This document shows, in pieces, positions 62,082 through 64,000 of a DNA stretch of 64,000 bases. The position numbers were made by a program, and so were the translations under genes. This DNA is from Natronogracilivirga saccharolytica (GTDB lineage Bacteria; Bacteroidota; Rhodothermia; Balneolales; Natronogracilivirgulaceae): assembly GCF_017921895.1 (NCBI RefSeq), contig NZ_JAFIDN010000001.1, forward strand, positions 62,001-126,000, read 5' to 3'. The notes beneath the pieces were generated by a model. It did not search any database. It was not told the origin of the DNA and saw nothing but the letters and a program-made list of their open reading frames with translations. Within the stretch, counting starts at the first letter, position 1; the number at the start of each line of letters is the position of its first letter.

Positions 62082-63179
62082 TCATTTTGAAGCCAGATTG
62101 CGAACCGGTTTCTCAAGTACGGTTTCACCCTCTTCAAGCCCTTCTATGACTTCGACATTGATGGCATCACTGAGACCAACCCTGATCTCTCTTTCTTCAC
62201 GGCCACCCTCTCCCCGGCCCGGAACATACACCGTGGTTTTGTCGTCGTTGTAAGTCACAATCCGTTCCGGAACAGTCAGCACATCTTCTCTGTGATCAAT
62301 GATCACATTGGCATTAGCCGAATAACCGGCTCGCAAATTGTATCCGCCAGGATCTGTTATCCTGATTTCCACCGGAAAGACGGTGCTGTTATCACGTTTT
62401 ACCGCCTTAAGTGAAATTTTTGAAAGCTCACCTTTGACTTTGGCATCCGGAAGGGCACCGATACGGATATCTGCGGCCATGCCTTCCTCCATCTTGCCGA
62501 CGTCAATTTCATCAACGGTACCTTTGAAGATCAGATCCTCCATACAGGCAAGGCTCATTAACACGGTACCGGCCTGATAGGATGTCAGAGGCACAATGGG
62601 ATCCCCGATGTCAACCGATTTTTCAAGAATGAAGCCATTTGCAGGTGCTTTGATCACACTTTCGATGAGTGTTTCGCCGATCATGATGCGTCCGGATTCC
62701 AGAAGTTCAAGACGCTCCCTGTTGAGCTGCAGATCGATTTCGGCATCACGTTTGCGCTGCTGGAGCTCCTGATAGTCGTGATCAGACACCATGTCTCTTT
62801 CCCGGAGCTTTTCGGTGCGGAACATTTCCCGCTGAAGATTTTCCAGGGCGTTTTCCGACCGCTCAACATTTCGCTTGGCTTCGGCAAGTTCAAGCGGGGT
62901 CGGATCAGGGCGAATTTCCAAAAGCGGATCACCTTCGCGGACATAATCACCGGCTTCGGCGTAAACCCTGTTCACCACACCGGAAATCTTTGATTTTATT
63001 TCGATTTCATTCCGGGGCTCAATCTGCCCGACAGCAAGGGCGTGTGATGTCAGACTGCCCTTTTCCACCTTAAGGCTGTTGTCCGGTTGTTCGTTTTTGC
63101 TGCTGTCTCCTGAGAAAACCCAGGCTGCTATTCCTGCAGCTGCGACAATGATGGCTATTGATATTAAGAAGCGTTTCAT
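62082..63179 (-). CDS. MacA/HlyD-type periplasmic adaptor protein
   Basis: 365 aa. N-terminal inner-membrane anchor (residues 4-24), barrel-sandwich lipoyl-like halves (GQIEPRNEIEIKSKISG and IKAPANGFILEKSVDIGDP), a helical hairpin coiled coil at about 105-165, and beta-barrel/MPD domains (..RAGYSANANVIIDHRED..). It bridges the tandem permeases to an outer-membrane channel. It is the first gene of the three-gene exporter unit. Confidence 0.92.
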   Translation of the reverse strand: MKRFLISIAIIVAAAGIAAWVFSGDSSKNEQPDNSLKVEKGSLTSHALAVGQIEPRNEIEIKSKISGVVNRVYAEAGDYVREGDPLLEIRPDPTPLELAEAKRNVERSENALENLQREMFRTEKLRERDMVSDHDYQELQQRKRDAEIDLQLNRERLELLESGRIMIGETLIESVIKAPANGFILEKSVDIGDPIVPLTSYQAGTVLMSLACMEDLIFKGTVDEIDVGKMEEGMAADIRIGALPDAKVKGELSKISLKAVKRDNSTVFPVEIRITDPGGYNLRAGYSANANVIIDHREDVLTVPERIVTYNDDKTTVYVPGRGEGGREEREIRVGLSDAINVEVIEGLEEGETVLEKPVRNLASK

Positions 63180-63656
63180 CTGTTTAAGATTTTAGATTCA
63201 TATGGTCAGATGTAATTCCATGACCGTTTTTAATCATGCTCATGTGTGTCCGGATTTCAGCCGGTCATGATCATTTCATGTGTTTAATTGTTTGGATTTT
63301 GTCGTCGGATGAACCGAAGGTCACGAAGTGAAGTACAATGACCGCATTCAATTTTACCCCTGCAAGTGCGGGTTCAGGTACGGTCAGAGTGTCAATCTCT
63401 TTTACCTGACATGCTATACGCCACCACGATGCAGATGGTTGCTGATTTTTTTTCCGGGAAATTTCTGCACCGGCCCCGCACTGCACATGCCCGGCAGCAT
63501 CCCTCTGTAAACAGCCCCAAAAGCCCGTTTTGAGGCGAGCACAAAATGGATAATCATTTTATTTATCAGGTAATAGGCAGAAATTGATATATTCTCTGAA
63601 TCTTCCGTCGGCCTTTTACGTAAAGCTATTAATTTCTCACCCAAACCATCCCTAAC
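63180..63656. other. Divergent gap between the adaptor and M16 peptidase genes
   Basis: 477 bp without a supported gene. Short ORFs on both strands have no family features. Both promoters should lie here; no strong motif, hairpin or RNA gene was recognised. Confidence 0.35.
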
Positions 63657-64000
63657 ATGACGCATTCATCTTTTTTATCTGTGAAGCTGAAAGCGGCCGG
63701 ACTGATGCTATCCGTATTTTTCTTTGCGGTATCATTTGCACCGACGCTTCATGCTCAAAGCATCGAAAACATCGAACAGAACGTAACCGAGTTTACCCTG
63801 GACAACGGTCTCCATTTCATCATCATCGAAAGAGATGTTGCACCGGTTGCCAGTTTTGTAACCCATGTAGGCGTGGGATCGGTTAATGAACAAATTGGCC
63901 AGACGGGCCTCAGCCACGTTTTTGAACACATGGCTTTCAAGGGCTCTACCACCATCGGAACCACAAACTGGGAGGAGGAGAAGGTCATTATTGATCAAAT
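63657..64000 (+). CDS. M16-family metallopeptidase (5' part, runs off the window)
   Basis: 114 codons visible from the ATG at 63657 to the window edge. A signal peptide ends near ..TLHAQ (about residue 34). The M16 N-terminal pattern follows: FTLDNGLHFIIIERDVAPVAS and the inverted zinc motif HxxEH as HVFEH in GLSHVFEHMAFKGS. It is an exported pitrilysin-type zinc peptidase. The rest is outside the window. Confidence 0.93.
   Translation, partial: MTHSSFLSVKLKAAGLMLSVFFFAVSFAPTLHAQSIENIEQNVTEFTLDNGLHFIIIERDVAPVASFVTHVGVGSVNEQIGQTGLSHVFEHMAFKGSTTIGTTNWEEEKVIIDQ

Noticed and set aside
63271-63665. Small ORFs upstream of the M16 peptidase
   Set aside because: Overlapping short frames without family similarity in a promoter-sized gap; no consistent codon pattern.

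Overview
The window looks like the chromosome of a free-living, aerobic member of the Bacteroidota/Balneolota/Rhodothermota side of the FCB group. The evidence is a SusC/SusD pair, type IX secretion (T9SS) tails of the NYPNPFNP type, a fused E1 alpha/beta dehydrogenase, a serine-palmitoyltransferase-like enzyme, DUF4402-type subunits and heme A synthesis genes. No phage, IS element, CRISPR array, tRNA or rRNA was recognised.

Layout. (1) 1-10746 is a beta-glucan/beta-glucoside utilisation locus: a surface protein with a T9SS tail (cut by the window edge), SusD and SusC on the minus strand, then an exported GH3 and a cytoplasmic GH1 beta-glucosidase on the plus strand. (2) 10864-16026 holds a diverged UxaE-like epimerase overlapping ctaA, a divergent ctaB, and fumC. 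(3) 16098-23233 looks like a sphingolipid locus: a GT4 glycosyltransferase, an SPT-like enzyme, a GNAT-fold candidate ceramide synthase, a divergent SDR that could be the ceramide reductase, and a branched-chain 2-oxoacid dehydrogenase E1 immediately downstream. (4) 23242-43153 is mostly housekeeping: mutY, TIGR02757, CYTH, ABC-F, rpsU, radA, a flippase-like protein, class I aldolase, dusB, serS, Lrp, an orphan membrane protein, rpoN, DUF3109, dprA and obg.

(5) 43257-55935, all on the minus strand, is the most unusual part: a chaperone-usher-like surface-fibre locus. Read in transcription order it encodes a subunit, a 1240-aa beta-helix protein with a T9SS tail, four more small subunits, a hairpin, a PapD-like chaperone, a 987-aa usher-like protein with a C-terminal TPR, an inner-membrane protein resembling the C-terminal part of the FliF MS-ring protein, and a lipoprotein whose TPR resembles that of the usher. 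A perfect 15-bp inverted repeat lies upstream. The combination suggests a Bacteroidota/Balneolota fibre system that is not classical FimD/PapC and that may have its own inner-membrane and lipoprotein parts.

(6) 56236-64000 holds a zinc-ribbon-less accD, a serine hydrolase, tsaB, two tandem MacB-like permeases with a MacA-like adaptor but no ATPase gene nearby, and the start of an M16 peptidase. Assignments rest on motif recognition by eye; no database search was possible.
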